This document shows positions 62,722 through 64,000 of a stretch of 64,000 nucleotides of DNA, piece by piece. This stretch comes from Bugulina stolonifera (lineage: Eukaryota; Bryozoa; Gymnolaemata; Cheilostomatida; Bugulidae): assembly GCA_935421135.1 (NCBI GenBank), contig OW285188.1, forward strand, positions 9,900,733 through 9,964,732, written 5' to 3'. The notes under the pieces are model-generated. The model was not told where the DNA came from and did not search any database. It saw nothing but the letters and a program-made list of their open reading frames with translations. Positions within the stretch are counted from its first letter, which is position 1; each line of letters begins with the position of its first letter. The translations under genes were made by a program, and so were the position numbers.

Positions 62722-62840
62722 AGCCTACAGCACCTGGTATTCCCAGGCGGTCACCCATCCAAGTACTAACCAGGCTCAACGTTGCTTAGCTTCAGTGATC
62801 GGACGAGAACTGGCGTTTTCAACGTGATATGGCCGTAGAC
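62722..62840 (-). rRNA. 5S rRNA, minus type
   Basis: Consensus; CACACGAAAC spacer. Confidence 0.97.
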
Positions 62841-62973
62841 AACAACACACGAAACAAAACTCAAGTAGTTGGTACCACAATCTATCTGACCAATCAGAGT
62901 GGAATAGCTCTCCTGCTCCATAGATGGCGTTGATAATGCACGGATTAAAGAATGCCAACCGCTTATAGCCAGT

Positions 62974-63093
62974 GTCTACGGCCATATCACATTGGAAACG
63001 CCAGTTCCCGCCCGATCACTGAAGCTAAGCGATGTTGAGCCTGCGCAAGTACCAGGACGGGTGACCGCCTGGGAACGCCAGGTACCGTAGACC
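62974..63093 (+). rRNA. 5S rRNA, plus type, C73 allele
   Basis: Common allele. Confidence 0.88.
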
Positions 63094-63705
63094 TTTTGCT
63101 ACAAAAAGTATATACATTTTAATTAATTACCTGAATGTACATTTAACTCCGTGTGGGTTACTCGCATTCAAATATCTTCCGCGGGTCGTATACATGCATG
63201 CCAGGGTCATTATAATTAAGTCCAGTGTGAGTACCTGCCACTAAAACAGATCAGGATGACAGCAGTGAAGAGCTGGAAAGCGCATAGTGCGACGCAATCG
63301 CAGACACTGTTAGACAGGCCCGGCAAGGTAAAGAGAAATGAGGAATGCGCGCCATCTAACAGTCGTCATCGCATTATTACATCTGAAATAATTCAGATCA
63401 GATGAAACTCAATATCAACTAATGAATCGAGAATAACATCGGTTCATCAGTTGACCGTGCGTGCTGTTAACAGTGTCACATAGGCTGCATCATGTGTTGT
63501 GCAAAACGAGGATTCACTCTGTAGCCAAAAGTTCATAAATACCACCGCAGGAGCAGTAAAGCAAGTACAATAGTCTAGCAATTGAGGGATACCAACTCTT
63601 AAAGACAAATGTTACCAGTGGGTAAAATATTGAATTGTGATATAAAATGGCTTTTCAGCTGTCCATGACAGGTGGGAAAAAAAAGTTGACTACTACTGCA
63701 GCAAA

Positions 63706-63824
63706 AGCCTACAGCACCTGGTATTCCCAGGCGGTCACCCATCCAAGTACTAACCAGGCTCAACGTTGCTTAGCTTCAGTGATCGGACGAGAACTGGCGT
63801 TTTCAACGTGATATGGCCGTAGAC
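63706..63824 (-). rRNA. 5S rRNA, minus type (last complete copy)
   Basis: Consensus. Confidence 0.97.
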
Positions 63825-63957
63825 AACAACACATGAAACAAAACTCAAGTAGTTGGTACCACAATCTATCTGACCAATCAGAGTGGAATAGCTCTCCTGC
63901 TCCATAGATAGCGTTGATAATGCACGGATTAAAGAATGCCAACCGCGTATAGCCAGT

Positions 63958-64000
63958 GTCTACGGCCATATCACATTGGAAACGCCAGTTCCCGCCCGAT
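63958..64000 (+). rRNA. 5S rRNA, plus type, cut by the window edge
   Basis: First 43 nt only. The CGCGTATAG haplotype upstream predicts the T73 allele. Confidence 0.85.

Larger units (their letters stand above)
7480..64000. repeat. tandem 5S rDNA array, 983/984-bp units with divergent gene pairs
   Basis: The array begins inside a spacer at about 7475-7480 and runs past the right edge. A full unit, read on +, contains the - strand 5S gene (119 bp), a 133-bp gap between 5' ends, the + strand 5S gene (120 bp) and a spacer of about 610 bp. The spacer has an AT-rich start, an alternating purine-pyrimidine run, a short hairpin, CTGTTAACAG and an A7-A8 run. The 1-bp length differences come from GCAAGTTAAGAG versus GCAAGGTAAAGAG in the spacer (983 versus 984) and from A7 versus A8 (982). 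Shortened units are 876, 560 and 247 bp. The window holds 62 unit starts. Spacers carry no recognisable gene. Confidence 0.97.

Noticed and set aside
7805..63969. About 55 repeated - strand open frames of 60-77 codons (starting MAVDTGY or MYILFVAN)
   Set aside because: They overlap the - strand 5S gene and the divergent spacer and recur only because the unit does. Their C-terminal part is simply the 5' half of the 5S gene read as protein.
7480..64000. CRISPR array or satellite without genes
   Set aside because: The period is about 983 bp, spacers are not unique, and each unit contains recognisable 5S genes.
7480..64000. Spliced-leader, U snRNA or tRNA genes inside the 5S unit, as linked in some animals
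   Set aside because: I looked for an Sm-site (ATTTTTGG), tRNA A/B boxes and U6-like ends on both strands of the spacer and saw none.

Overview
The window comes from an animal nuclear genome. The 5S rRNA genes are of metazoan type (5' GTCTACGGCCATAT, internal control region AAGCTAAGC...GGTTAGTACTTGGATGGGTGACC, Pol III T-run terminator). The protein genes at the left end are split by short (140-370 bp) GT-AG introns in AT-rich DNA. Nothing bacterial, viral or transposon-like was recognised. A compact-genome invertebrate fits; a sponge or other early-branching animal is only a guess.

Layout. (1) 1-1174: the 3' part of a + strand gene, two exons. (2) 1175-1909: AT-rich gap between two convergent genes. 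(3) 1910-5000: a - strand gene that assembles into five exons, all joined by phase-1 introns with intact splice sites, encoding a 661-residue largely disordered protein. It has a duplicated basic module, two unrelated 24-bp/8-residue internal repeats and a C-terminal amphipathic helix. (4) 5001-7480: no convincing gene, apart from one start-less open frame (7189-7470). (5) About 7480 to the window end, and beyond: more than 56 kb of tandem 5S rDNA.

The 5S array. The basic unit is 983/984 bp. It holds two 5S rRNA genes head to head: a 119-nt type on the - strand and a divergent 120-nt type on the + strand. Their 5' ends are 133 bp apart, and the rest of the unit is a spacer of about 610 bp with no recognisable gene. 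I count 62 - strand loci (55 complete, 7 cut short at the 5' end) and 48 + strand loci (47 complete, 1 cut by the window edge). The + type differs from the - type by about 15 substitutions and one insertion. The changes keep the 5S fold, including a compensatory double change in helix II, which argues for a second functional 5S class rather than decayed copies.

Three deletion forms interrupt the array: a 108-bp loss of the + gene (876-bp units, seven copies), a 423-bp loss with one identical junction (560-bp units, six copies), and a unique 736/737-bp loss (247-bp unit). Shared rare variants show these were amplified as multi-unit blocks of 1860, 3825, 3510, 2527 and 1544 bp, as expected from unequal exchange. 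All copies were read by eye; a dot plot and alignment would be needed for exact identity counts.
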